This document shows positions 25,012 to 31,783 of a stretch of DNA of 35,539 nt, one piece after another. The DNA is taken from NCBI GenBank assembly GCA_045537285.1, contig JAZSPC010000043.1, positions 1-35,539 on the forward strand. The letters are read 5' to 3'. Numbering within the stretch: the stretch's first letter is position 1; every line of letters begins with the position of its first letter. The notes below the pieces were generated by a model that searched no databases, was not told the origin of the DNA, and saw only the letters and a program-made list of their open reading frames with translations. The stretch comes from HGM13634 sp045537285 (GTDB lineage Bacteria; Bacillota; Clostridia; TANB77; CAG-508). The translations under genes and the position numbers were made by a program.

Positions 25012-25100
25012 TAGATAGTAAGGTTACCACAAAAGTGTGGTTGCCAAAGGGAAAAATAGATTAACTACATTTCTAGTGGCTTTAGAAATGTAGTTTTACT
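25012..25100 (+). ncRNA. Predicted short antisense RNA (type I antitoxin candidate)
   Basis: The RNA is bounded by the promoter at 24978-25006 and a terminator at 25063-25097. It is about 85-90 bases long and contains an ACCACA/TGTGGT hairpin (25026-25040 area) and the terminator stem. It has no start codon with a ribosome binding site. It is convergent with, and complementary to, the 3' untranslated part of the hydrophobic ORF's transcript, ending next to that ORF's stop codon. This is the txpA/RatA or bsrG/SR4 type of arrangement known from Bacillus. Expression and pairing are inferred. Confidence 0.6.
25063..25097. terminator. Terminator at the convergence point
   Basis: A perfect 13-bp stem (25063-25075 with 25083-25095) with a 7-base loop is followed by T's at 25094-25097 and more U-rich sequence on plus. 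On minus, T5 follows after about five bases, so it may also end the toxin transcript. Confidence 0.85.
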
Positions 25101-25199
25101 TTAAAATAATATAATCAATATTAAAATAAAGATGATAAATAATAATAAAATATTAATAATTATAGAAATTACTAATGATTTAAATAATAATTTATTCAT
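25101..25199 (-). CDS. 32-aa hydrophobic peptide, candidate type I toxin
   Basis: The peptide starts MNKLLFKSL and continues as an unbroken run of Ile, Leu, Phe and Val with one Asn and two Ser, ending in IILF. It is a single membrane helix with two lysines at the N-terminus and no charged tail. The ribosome binding site AAGGAGGTGAT, 7 bases upstream of the ATG, is near-perfect, unusual for chance. Size, hydrophobicity and an opposing RNA gene match type I toxins such as BsrE or BsrG in principle, but I recognise no sequence family. Too short for routine gene callers. An alternative is a harmless small membrane peptide. Confidence 0.65.
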   Translation of the reverse strand: MNKLLFKSLVISIIINILLLFIIFILILIILF

Positions 25200-25274
25200 A
25201 TTATCACCTCCTTATCTTATGTAAGTAGATGACAACCACACTTCTAATAATAACTTACTATCTATGAAATTAGT

Positions 25275-25303
25275 TTAATATAAAACATACAAAAAGTTAA
25301 CAA
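25275..25303 (-). promoter_or_regulatory. Promoter of the hydrophobic-peptide gene
   Basis: On the minus strand TTGTTA (25303-25298) and TATTAA (25280-25275) are 17 bases apart. The expected start (about 25267) sits at the outer edge of the right inverted repeat. The boxes are weaker than those of the antisense promoter, as is usual in type I systems. Confidence 0.55.
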
Positions 25304-25336
25304 TATATTTACAAAAAAACAATAAAATTACAAGAG

Positions 25337-25365
25337 GAGTTTAAGAAATTTACTTAAGCTCTTTT
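25337..25365 (+). terminator. Orphan plus-strand terminator
   Basis: The stem GAGTTTAAG/CTTAAGCTC (25337-25345 with 25353-25361, one G-U pair) is followed by TTTTATT. No plus-strand gene ends just upstream, so it either insulates the next gene or is left from a lost one. Confidence 0.75.
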
Positions 25366-25369
25366 ATTG

Positions 25370-25398
25370 TGGACAAAATTATGTAAATATGATATAAT
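25370..25398 (+). promoter_or_regulatory. Promoter of the orphan 205-aa gene
   Basis: TGGACA at 25370-25375 and a perfect TATAAT at 25393-25398 are 17 bases apart. The leader then contains an AATTAGTA/TACTAATT stem (25409-25416 with 25433-25440). Confidence 0.75.
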
Positions 25399-25468
25399 AC
25401 ACTTTATGAATTAGTATATGTATTCGAGTATTTACTAATTTAAATAAATTTTTAAGGAGTTACAAAAG

Positions 25469-26086
25469 ATGAATTTTGAAGTAGATTATAATGTAAGCGG
25501 TTTTGTTTACATCGACCAGCAAATAAAGGATGTTTTGCGGGTAGTTGATACTGTAACACCGGTATTAAGTCTTATGAGAGACTACTATAATGCAGGTGAG
25601 CAATTGAAAGAAAGTGGTGTAGAAATAGAAAGAGCTAATGGAGAGATTCAGGCTTATTCAAATATTCTTGCATCATTTGAAATTGCAGAAGAAATAAAGC
25701 TTTCCATTGAAGGTGAAATCAAGAAGGTAAGGGAGTATGGTGAAAAATGTTCTTCGTTGCAGCCTGAACTTCATGTAACATTGAAAGATTTGCAAGATGC
25801 AATTTATGAATATTCTAAATACATGCATTCTTTTGATTGGCTACATCTTGATCTTTTGATAGAAGTATTATCTCGCTTGCCCGAGGAAAACAAAGCAAAA
25901 CTTGTTGTAACTATTCTTTTATTTACCAATGATAGTATAGAGGAAAAAGAAAGAAATGAAATCTTAAACTATCTTTGCGGTGAAAATGAATTTGTGACAG
26001 ATATAGAGATTAGGCATGCTTTGCTGTCACTTCAGTATGACGAAGATGCTTTTATCAAGTACATAAGCGAAAGAGATTTCGAATAA
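25469..26086 (+). CDS. Orphan 205-aa protein, probably horizontally acquired
   Basis: I do not recognise a family. The protein is acidic and predicted mostly helical, with a possible coiled coil around residues 40-95 and no signal peptide or membrane segment. Its DNA stands out: the 60-base lines I counted are about 35-38% G+C against about 25% in the neighbouring methyltransferase gene, and it uses CGG, CGC and CCC codons that are scarce elsewhere here. It has its own promoter, leader hairpin, AAGGAG site and strong terminator. The 11-base sequence TGTATTCGAGT in its leader (25419-25429) recurs inverted right after the stop (26095-26105). Confidence 0.8.
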   Translation: MNFEVDYNVSGFVYIDQQIKDVLRVVDTVTPVLSLMRDYYNAGEQLKESGVEIERANGEIQAYSNILASFEIAEEIKLSIEGEIKKVREYGEKCSSLQPELHVTLKDLQDAIYEYSKYMHSFDWLHLDLLIEVLSRLPEENKAKLVVTILLFTNDSIEEKERNEILNYLCGENEFVTDIEIRHALLSLQYDEDAFIKYISERDFE

Positions 26087-26106
26087 TTAAATAAACTCGA
26101 ATACAC

Positions 26107-26133
26107 AAAACGCACTGATAATCAGTGCGTTTT
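26107..26133. terminator. Strong terminator of the orphan gene
   Basis: A perfect 12-bp stem AAAACGCACTGA/TCAGTGCGTTTT with loop TAA. The A-run and T-run make it usable from both strands, serving the convergent DUF4364 gene too. Confidence 0.9.
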
Positions 26134-26136
26134 CGT

Positions 26137-26682
26137 TTAATTATTAGGTTTTGTAAGTAGATTAATCATACTTGGATAAATATTTACTGCATTTTCTTTC
26201 CAGTTATCTGAAATAGCTTTTGCTTGTTCACGAGAAGCGGCAGATACTGAAACTTCAAATATTGTTTTATTGTGTTCTATTATTTTACAAGTAACTATAA
26301 ATCCACCATCATCTTCTGGTGTAAATTCAGATATTATTGATACTTCTTCTTCAATATCTTGGAGTTCACCTTTTATAGTGCTATCAATTTTTAATTTTAC
26401 GATTCCAGGAATTAAATCTTTTGTAAGTTCTAATGTTTCTTTTCCTGCTGGTGTTAATCTATATATCTGTTCTGTGTAATCATTTTCTTTATATGTTTCA
26501 ATATATTTATTTTCTAACAAATCTAAAAGGAATTGTTGAAAGTAAAAATAATTCATATCTTCAATAGATAAAACAAGTTGTAGTAATTCATCATTACTAA
26601 CTGGTGCATCTATTTTGTTTAAAATATATAATATTAATACTTTATTTTCTGCTAATGTTTCGTTATCAGAAGTTAATTTCAT
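26137..26682 (-). CDS. DUF4364 family protein (winged-helix-like)
   Basis: A 181-aa protein common in Clostridia. The N-terminal NKVLILYILNKIDAPVSNDELLQ and the later YRLTPAGKETLEL are the pattern of a winged-helix DNA-binding domain, and the C-terminal half has the EVSVSAASREQAKAISDNWKENA ending I associate with DUF4364. It may be a transcription factor, but no target is known to me. It is the last gene of the DUF1653-serS-engB-DUF4364 series, 19 bases after engB. The ribosome binding site (AAAGG, 11 bases upstream) is weak. Confidence 0.85.
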   Translation of the reverse strand: MKLTSDNETLAENKVLILYILNKIDAPVSNDELLQLVLSIEDMNYFYFQQFLLDLLENKYIETYKENDYTEQIYRLTPAGKETLELTKDLIPGIVKLKIDSTIKGELQDIEEEVSIISEFTPEDDGGFIVTCKIIEHNKTIFEVSVSAASREQAKAISDNWKENAVNIYPSMINLLTKPNN

Positions 26683-26701
26683 TTCTAGTACAACCTTTCA
26701 A

Positions 26702-27289
26702 TTAATCATTAATATATTTTTCTAATTCGTTCCATACATTATCTGTATAAATTTTCTTTTCAGAAGAGAATGGAAGGATGGCATCACTTTCATCAGCCTC
26801 TAAATTACTTCTTAAATCTTGTACATAAGAATCTACTTTTGTAGGCGCAATCTTATCAGCTTTATTTGCTAAAACTATATGTGGTGCATCTATGCTTTTT
26901 ATATAGTTAAACATCATAATATCATTTTCAGAAGGGCTATGGCGAATATCTATTAAAAGAACAATACAAGCAATATTTTTTCTTGTAAATAAATATTCTT
27001 CTATAAATTTTCCTACTTTTTCTTGCTCTACATGTGACATCTTGCTATAACCAAAGCCAGGTAAATCTACAAAATAGAATTTAGAATCTATGTTATAGAA
27101 GTTTATTTGTCTAGTTTTACCAGGTTCACTACTAGTTCTAGCAAGCCCTTTTCTATTTATCATTGTATTTATAAAAGATGATTTTCCTACATTAGATTTA
27201 CCAGCAAGCACAATTTCTGGTAAATTGTTACTAGGGTATTGTTTAGGCCCGACAGCAGAAATCTCAAACTTTGGATTTTTTACTAACAT
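26702..27289 (-). CDS. engB: Ribosome-biogenesis GTPase EngB/YsxC
   Basis: EngB is an essential GTPase that assists 50S subunit assembly. The G1 motif GKSNVGKSS is at residues 30-38, followed by a TRQINFY switch region, the G3 motif DLPGFGYS, the G4 motif ANKADK and a G5-like FSSEKK. Length 195 aa is usual. AAAGGAGAAG lies just before the ATG. The gap to serS is 10 bases, which implies co-transcription. Confidence 0.96.
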   Translation of the reverse strand: MLVKNPKFEISAVGPKQYPSNNLPEIVLAGKSNVGKSSFINTMINRKGLARTSSEPGKTRQINFYNIDSKFYFVDLPGFGYSKMSHVEQEKVGKFIEEYLFTRKNIACIVLLIDIRHSPSENDIMMFNYIKSIDAPHIVLANKADKIAPTKVDSYVQDLRSNLEADESDAILPFSSEKKIYTDNVWNELEKYIND

Positions 27290-27299
27290 TTCTTCTCCT

Positions 27300-28586
27300 T
27301 TATTTCTTAGGAACTAATTTCTCGGTTCCACCCATATATGGTCTTAAAACTTCTGGAATATTAATGCTTCCATCTTCATTGTAGTTATTCTCTAAGAAAG
27401 CAATTAAGCCTCTTGGACTTGCAACAACTGTATTGTTTAATGTTGCAACTAAGTAATTTCCTTTTTCACCTTTTGCTCTTATTCCAAGTCTCCTTGCTTG
27501 CGCATCTCCCAAAGTAGAACAGCTTCCAACTTCAAAATATTTTTGTTGTCTTGGGCTCCATGCTTCAACATCACAAGATTTTACTTTTAAATCTGCTAAA
27601 TCACCACTACAACATTCTAATGTTCTTACTGGAACATCTAAACTTCTGAAAAATTCTACTGTATAGCTCCACATTTTGTTATACCAGTCCATTTGGTCTT
27701 CTGGTTTGCACAGAACTATCATTTCTTGTTTTTCAAATTGATGTACTCTGTATAGACCTCTTTCTTCTATACCATGAGAACCAACTTCTTTTCTAAAACA
27801 AGGAGAATATCCAGTTATAGCTATTGGTAATTCTTCTTCTTTTACAAGTTGTCCTTTGAATTTACCAATCATTGAGTGCTCACTAGTTCCAATTAAGTAT
27901 AAATCTTCACCTTCAATTTTGTACATCATTGCTTCTAATTCTTCAAAACTCATAACTCCATTCACAACATCAGATCTAATCATGAATGGTGGTATACAAT
28001 AAGTAAATCCTTTATTAATCATAAAGTCTCTTGCATATGCTATCATGGCCTCATGTAATCTTGCTACTTCACCCATTAAGTAATAGAAACCATTACCACT
28101 TGTTCTACCAGCACTTTCTTTATCTAATCCATTTAATTTTTCTACTATATCTGCATGATGAGGTATTTCAAATTCAGGAACAACTGGATCACCATATTTT
28201 TGATTTTCTACATTTTCACTATCATCTTTACCAACAGGAACAGATGCATCCATTATATTTGGAATTTTCATCATTCTTATCTTTATTTCTTCTTTTAACT
28301 GCGCTTCTTTTCCTTCGTTAGCAGCTAATTTTTCATTAATAGCTTGAACTTCTGCTTTTTTATTTTCAGCTTCTTCTTTTTTACCTTGTGACATCAATAG
28401 ACCTATTTCTTTACTAATAGAGTTTCTATTCATTCTTAAATCATCACATATTAATGTTAATTCTCTGCTTTGTTTATCTAACTCAATTACTTCATCAACT
28501 AAAACTAGTTTATGATCTTGGAATTTTTTCTTTATATTTTCTTTAACCACATCAGGGTTTTCTCTTAAAAATTTTATATCTATCAT
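27300..28586 (-). CDS. serS: Seryl-tRNA synthetase
   Basis: A class II synthetase that charges tRNA-Ser. The N-terminal MIDIKFLRENPDVVKEN begins the long antiparallel coiled-coil arm (to about residue 110) that grips the tRNA. Motif 2 FRKEVGSHGIEERGLYRVHQF and the motif 3 region SPRG are intact. I choose ATG 28586 (428 aa); an upstream in-frame GTG lies within the AAAAGGTGATT ribosome binding site. No T-box leader is present, as the gene follows DUF1653 by only 15 bases. Confidence 0.97.
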   Translation of the reverse strand: MIDIKFLRENPDVVKENIKKKFQDHKLVLVDEVIELDKQSRELTLICDDLRMNRNSISKEIGLLMSQGKKEEAENKKAEVQAINEKLAANEGKEAQLKEEIKIRMMKIPNIMDASVPVGKDDSENVENQKYGDPVVPEFEIPHHADIVEKLNGLDKESAGRTSGNGFYYLMGEVARLHEAMIAYARDFMINKGFTYCIPPFMIRSDVVNGVMSFEELEAMMYKIEGEDLYLIGTSEHSMIGKFKGQLVKEEELPIAITGYSPCFRKEVGSHGIEERGLYRVHQFEKQEMIVLCKPEDQMDWYNKMWSYTVEFFRSLDVPVRTLECCSGDLADLKVKSCDVEAWSPRQQKYFEVGSCSTLGDAQARRLGIRAKGEKGNYLVATLNNTVVASPRGLIAFLENNYNEDGSINIPEVLRPYMGGTEKLVPKK

Positions 28587-28601
28587 ACTAATCACCTTTT
28601 C

Positions 28602-28859
28602 TTATTTTAAATAATTTTTATTAAGATCTTCACAATATTCAAATCTATGTTTTTGTCCTGTAACATTATCAGGTCTTTCTGGTATTTCTTCTAAAAACAT
28701 TTTCTCTGGTCTAACCCAGATTTTCGAGTCTTCTCTATCATATAGAGGTTTATATATTACTAACCATTCTTGGCTTTCCGAGTCTAATGCTCTATTTTCA
28801 ACAAAGTAATAATTACCTTTAAAATGTCTGTAAACTTTTCCAATTTTAACTTCTTCCAT
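28602..28859 (-). CDS. DUF1653 family protein
   Basis: An 85-aa protein with the DUF1653 pattern: GKVYRHFKGNYYFVENRALDS, then WLVIYKPLYD, then IWVRPEKMFLEE. It is probably a small beta-barrel; function unknown, though members often lie near tRNA or nucleotide enzymes. AAGGAGG precedes the ATG. First gene of the minus-strand serS operon. Confidence 0.88.
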   Translation of the reverse strand: MEEVKIGKVYRHFKGNYYFVENRALDSESQEWLVIYKPLYDREDSKIWVRPEKMFLEEIPERPDNVTGQKHRFEYCEDLNKNYLK

Positions 28860-28892
28860 AATAAAACCTCCTTATGAACATTATTGCACATA

Positions 28893-28921
28893 ATTTTATC
28901 ATTTTTTATTTAAAAATACAA
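28893..28921 (-). promoter_or_regulatory. Promoter of the DUF1653-serS-engB-DUF4364 operon
   Basis: On the minus strand TTGTAT (28921-28916) and TAAAAT (28898-28893) are 17 bases apart, 33 bases before the first gene. Confidence 0.65.
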
Positions 28922-28986
28922 TATGAAAAGTCATAAATTAGTAATAATTACATATAATTATATAAAACATATAAGGAGAAAATAGA

Positions 28987-29271
28987 ATGCAAGAAGAGTA
29001 CGTAAAAGAAAAAAAGATAGTGGACAAGAGTAAAGAAGAGATGAATAAAATTCTTATTCAAAGTATTATAAATACAAATAATAATATAAAAATAGCGCAA
29101 AAAAACTATGAATTTGCAGAAGATGATTTAATAGATTATTATTTATATTCAATAAAAGCAAATCAGTCTAAACTTAATTATTTAATAAAAACATCAAAAA
29201 AGAATGGAATAGAATTAAGTAGAATAGAAAAATTGCAAATTATGAGTTTAGAAGAGAATCAAGTTGTATAG
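28987..29271 (+). CDS. YaaL/DUF2508 family protein
   Basis: A 94-aa charged helical protein. The segment NYEFAEDDLIDYYLYSIKAN is the family's typical NFExAxDDLIDYYIYxIKA pattern. Function unknown. In Bacillus, yaaL lies directly upstream of bofA, and the same order here strengthens both calls. ATAAGGAGAA precedes the ATG. The start of this two-gene unit is divergent from the serS operon. Confidence 0.85.
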   Translation: MQEEYVKEKKIVDKSKEEMNKILIQSIINTNNNIKIAQKNYEFAEDDLIDYYLYSIKANQSKLNYLIKTSKKNGIELSRIEKLQIMSLEENQVV

Positions 29272-29339
29272 AAAGTTAGCATAAATTTATTTATATAGTA
29301 ATATTATTAAAAGGACATGTATTAAAGAGGGGAAGTAGT

Positions 29340-29603
29340 ATGGATTTTAATAATATTATTACATATATAGCGTGTATTTTCTTTTTATTTATATTTGGAA
29401 AGTTATTTATTGTACCTATAAAAACAATATTAAAATTAGTTATAAATTCAATACTTGGTGGAATCACAATATTTATAATTAATCTTATTGGCTCTATATG
29501 GGGATTTCATATAGGTCTTAATTTAATAACTTCAATTTTTATAGGGATACTTGGGATTCCAGGTGCGATTGTTATTATAATAATAAAATTATTATTAGGA
29601 TAA
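29340..29603 (+). CDS. bofA: BofA-like pro-sigma-K processing inhibitor
   Basis: An 87-aa membrane protein with about three hydrophobic segments. The INSILGG and IGLNLITSIFIGILGIPGA blocks match the BofA family. In Bacillus, BofA with SpoIVFA holds the SpoIVFB protease inactive in the forespore membrane until pro-sigma-K must be cut. Its presence hints at a spore-forming lineage, though the family also persists in species where its role is untested. AGAGGGGAAG precedes the ATG. It follows the yaaL-like gene by 68 bases. Confidence 0.85.
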   Translation: MDFNNIITYIACIFFLFIFGKLFIVPIKTILKLVINSILGGITIFIINLIGSIWGFHIGLNLITSIFIGILGIPGAIVIIIIKLLLG

Positions 29604-29630
29604 AAAAGACGCAGAATACTCTGCGCCTTT
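29603..29630. terminator. Convergent terminator between bofA and glmS
   Basis: The stem CGCAGA/TCTGCG (29610-29615 with 29620-29625), with loop ATAC, is flanked by A6 on the left. It is strong for glmS on minus (six T's after the stem) and weaker for bofA. Confidence 0.82.
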
Positions 29631-29633
29631 ATC

Positions 29634-31451
29634 TTATTCAACAGTTACTGATTTTGCAAGATTTCTTGGTTTATCAACATCTAATCCTTTTTCTTTTGCA
29701 ATATAGTATGATAATAATTGAAGTGGAATAACTGAAATAACAGGACTTAAATACTTATTAATTTCAGGTATTTCTATAATATAATCAAAAGTCTTGTTTA
29801 ATTCTTGGTTAGTAACTATAATTGTTTTTGCTCCTCTTGAAATTACTTCTTGAATATTGCTAATTGATTTTTCTGCTAAATTTTTATCAGTTATTATTGA
29901 TATAACTGGAAAACCTTCATTTATCAATGCAATAGGACCGTGTTTCAATTCACCTGCCGCATATGCTTCTGAGTGGATATATGAAATTTCTTTTAATTTT
30001 AATGAACCTTCCATAGCAACAGGATAATCAATTCCTCTACCCAAGTAGAAAGCATCTTCTTCCATATAAATATCTTTTGCAATTTCTTTTATTCTTTCTT
30101 CAATTTTCAATACATCATCAATTTTATTAGGTAATTCTAATAATTCCTGTCTTAATTCAGCAATAAGCGATTTATCAGTTCTTTCTAATATTTCTGCAAA
30201 GTATAAAGCTAAGATATTTAATAAAGTAACTTGTGATGTGTATGCTTTTGTTGAAGCAACTGCTATTTCAGGTCCTGCATGTGTATAAATGTATAAATCT
30301 GCTTCTCTTGTAATAGAACTTCCTATTACATTTGAAATAGCAAGAGTTGTAGCTCCTTTTGATTTAGCAAGTTTAAGAGCTTGAATTGTATCAGCTGTTT
30401 CACCAGACTGACTTATAAATATAGCTAATGTGTTTTTGTTAACTAGTGGGTTTCTGTATCTAAATTCTGATGCTAAATCTACTTCTACTGATATTTGACA
30501 TAGATTTTCAAATAAGCTTTTTACTGCTAATCCAGCATGCATTGCCGTACCACAAGCAACTATATATATTTTAGTAACATTTTCTAAAAATTCTTTATTA
30601 AAATTTAGATTATCTAATTCGATTTTATCTTTGCTTAATTTAAAGCCAATAGTTTCTCTTATAGATTTTGGTTGTTCATGTATTTCTTTTAGCATAAAAT
30701 CTTCATATCCATTTTTTTCTATTGCTGATGCATCCCAAGAAATATTTTCTGATTTTTTGTTTATACTTTCTAAATTGATGTTATAGAAATTTAATTTATC
30801 TTTATAAACTTCTACAATTTCATTATCTTCTAATAGATAAAAATCTCTTGTATAAGATAGTATAGCTGGTATGTCAGACGCAATATAATTACCATCTTCT
30901 GCGCTACCTATTACTAATGGACTATCTTTTTTTGCTACTATAATTTTATCTGGGAAGTCTTCGCATAAGATTTCGATTGCAAAACTTCCTTTTAAGTCTT
31001 TACAAGCAAGACTTACAGCTTTTAATAAATCATTTGATTTGTAATAATAATTTATAAGATTTGGAATAACTTCTGTATCTGTTTCAGACAAAAATTTATA
31101 TCCATTATCCATTAAGAATTTTTTTATATCTGCATAATTTTCAATAATTCCATTATGTACAACACTAATTTTTCCTGAATTATCAGGGTGAGGGTGAGAG
31201 TTCACCTTGCTTGGTTTCCCATGTGTAGCCCATCTAGTGTGAGCAATTCCAATTGTTGAATTTGTAATTTTATCTTTTAGCAAATCATCTAAGTTTGCAA
31301 CTCTTCCTTTATCTTTTGTTATAGAAATTCTGCTATTTTCAAGTGTGGCTATTCCAGCAGAATCATATCCTCTATATTCTAATTTTTTTAAGCCATCAAG
31401 TAATACTGGTACAGCTTTTTTTGTACCATTGTAACCTACGATTCCACACAT
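29634..31451 (-). CDS. glmS: Glutamine-fructose-6-phosphate aminotransferase (isomerizing)
   Basis: GlmS makes glucosamine-6-phosphate from fructose-6-phosphate and glutamine, the entry to peptidoglycan aminosugars. The nucleophile Cys follows Met1 (MCGIVGYNG). The glutaminase domain has RGYDSAGIA and HTRWATHGKPS, and two SIS domains follow (CGTAMHAG, SQSGETADT, AVASTKAYTSQV). The C-terminus ends DKPRNLAKSVTVE as usual, 605 aa in all. AGGAGG precedes the ATG by 8 bases. Expression should be controlled by the glmS ribozyme in its leader. Confidence 0.98.
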   Translation of the reverse strand: MCGIVGYNGTKKAVPVLLDGLKKLEYRGYDSAGIATLENSRISITKDKGRVANLDDLLKDKITNSTIGIAHTRWATHGKPSKVNSHPHPDNSGKISVVHNGIIENYADIKKFLMDNGYKFLSETDTEVIPNLINYYYKSNDLLKAVSLACKDLKGSFAIEILCEDFPDKIIVAKKDSPLVIGSAEDGNYIASDIPAILSYTRDFYLLEDNEIVEVYKDKLNFYNINLESINKKSENISWDASAIEKNGYEDFMLKEIHEQPKSIRETIGFKLSKDKIELDNLNFNKEFLENVTKIYIVACGTAMHAGLAVKSLFENLCQISVEVDLASEFRYRNPLVNKNTLAIFISQSGETADTIQALKLAKSKGATTLAISNVIGSSITREADLYIYTHAGPEIAVASTKAYTSQVTLLNILALYFAEILERTDKSLIAELRQELLELPNKIDDVLKIEERIKEIAKDIYMEEDAFYLGRGIDYPVAMEGSLKLKEISYIHSEAYAAGELKHGPIALINEGFPVISIITDKNLAEKSISNIQEVISRGAKTIIVTNQELNKTFDYIIEIPEINKYLSPVISVIPLQLLSYYIAKEKGLDVDKPRNLAKSVTVE

Positions 31452-31511
31452 ATTTAATACCTCCTAAATATTACGCAATACGCGATATAATTGATCAAAG
31501 GCATAAACTAC

Positions 31512-31652
31512 TTACACGGTAATATCTTTGTTTTAGTATTACTACTAGTTTTTAAATATTACCTTATGACAGTAAGCTGCCATAGAACTACCCGCCGAAT
31601 CTTTCGATAAGTTCTAATCCTCGTTAGGCAAAATACTTTTGCCCCTGGCGCT
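31512..31652 (-). promoter_or_regulatory. glmS ribozyme-riboswitch
   Basis: The minus strand reads the conserved core: the cleavage site A|GCGCC (between 31652 and 31651), the P1 stem GGCAAAA/UUUUGCC, CUAACGAGG, AUCGAAAGAUUCGGCGGG, GGCAGCUUACUGUC, AUAAGG and the P4 pair GGUAAUAU/AUAUUACC (31563-31556 with 31525-31518). This RNA cleaves itself when bound to glucosamine-6-phosphate, which lowers glmS mRNA. The 60 bases to the glmS start hold only the ribosome binding site. The 3' limit given is approximate. Confidence 0.96.
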
Positions 31653-31692
31653 TGAATAAAACTCCTTTCTAAAAATTTGCCTTTATCATATA

Positions 31693-31721
31693 ATATTACA
31701 ACAAAACCAAAAATGTTTCAA
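31693..31721 (-). promoter_or_regulatory. Promoter of glmS
   Basis: On the minus strand TTGAAA (31721-31716) and TAATAT (31698-31693) are 17 bases apart, which places the start of transcription about 35 bases before the ribozyme cleavage site. Confidence 0.55.
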
Positions 31722-31783
31722 GACAAAAACAAAAACTTTTTTTTATGCATAAAATGTGGTAGAATATATATTAGGTGATAAAT

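Larger units (their letters stand above)
25011..25265. repeat. 35-base inverted repeats bracketing the small hydrophobic ORF
   Basis: The left arm 25011-25045 and the complement of the right arm 25231-25265 align without gaps. The outer 12 bases ATAGATAGTAAG are identical, the 10-base middle differs, and 12 of the inner 13 (AAGTGTGGTTG, then C or T, then C) match. Predicted promoters lie just outside each arm and point inward, so both transcripts begin with nearly the same sequence. Confidence 0.8.

Noticed and set aside
25038..25094. Short open frame starting with GTG inside the predicted antisense RNA
   Set aside because: No ribosome binding site and it runs through the terminator stem; the RNA is better explained as non-coding.
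25011..25265. MITE or insertion-sequence remnant bounded by the inverted repeats
   Set aside because: No target-site duplication was found and the arms coincide with promoters and transcript starts; not fully excluded until copies elsewhere are counted.
24866..25468. tRNA or rRNA gene in the largest gap
   Set aside because: No cloverleaf, no GTTCGA-type T-arm and no rRNA segment is visible there; no tRNA or rRNA gene was noticed elsewhere in the window either.
28860..28986. T-box leader for the serS operon
   Set aside because: The leader after the predicted promoter is about 30 bases and lacks a T-box motif.
29340..29603. Hydrophobic 87-aa protein considered as a second toxin or holin
   Set aside because: Its INSILGG and GILGIPGA blocks and its place after a yaaL-like gene fit BofA.
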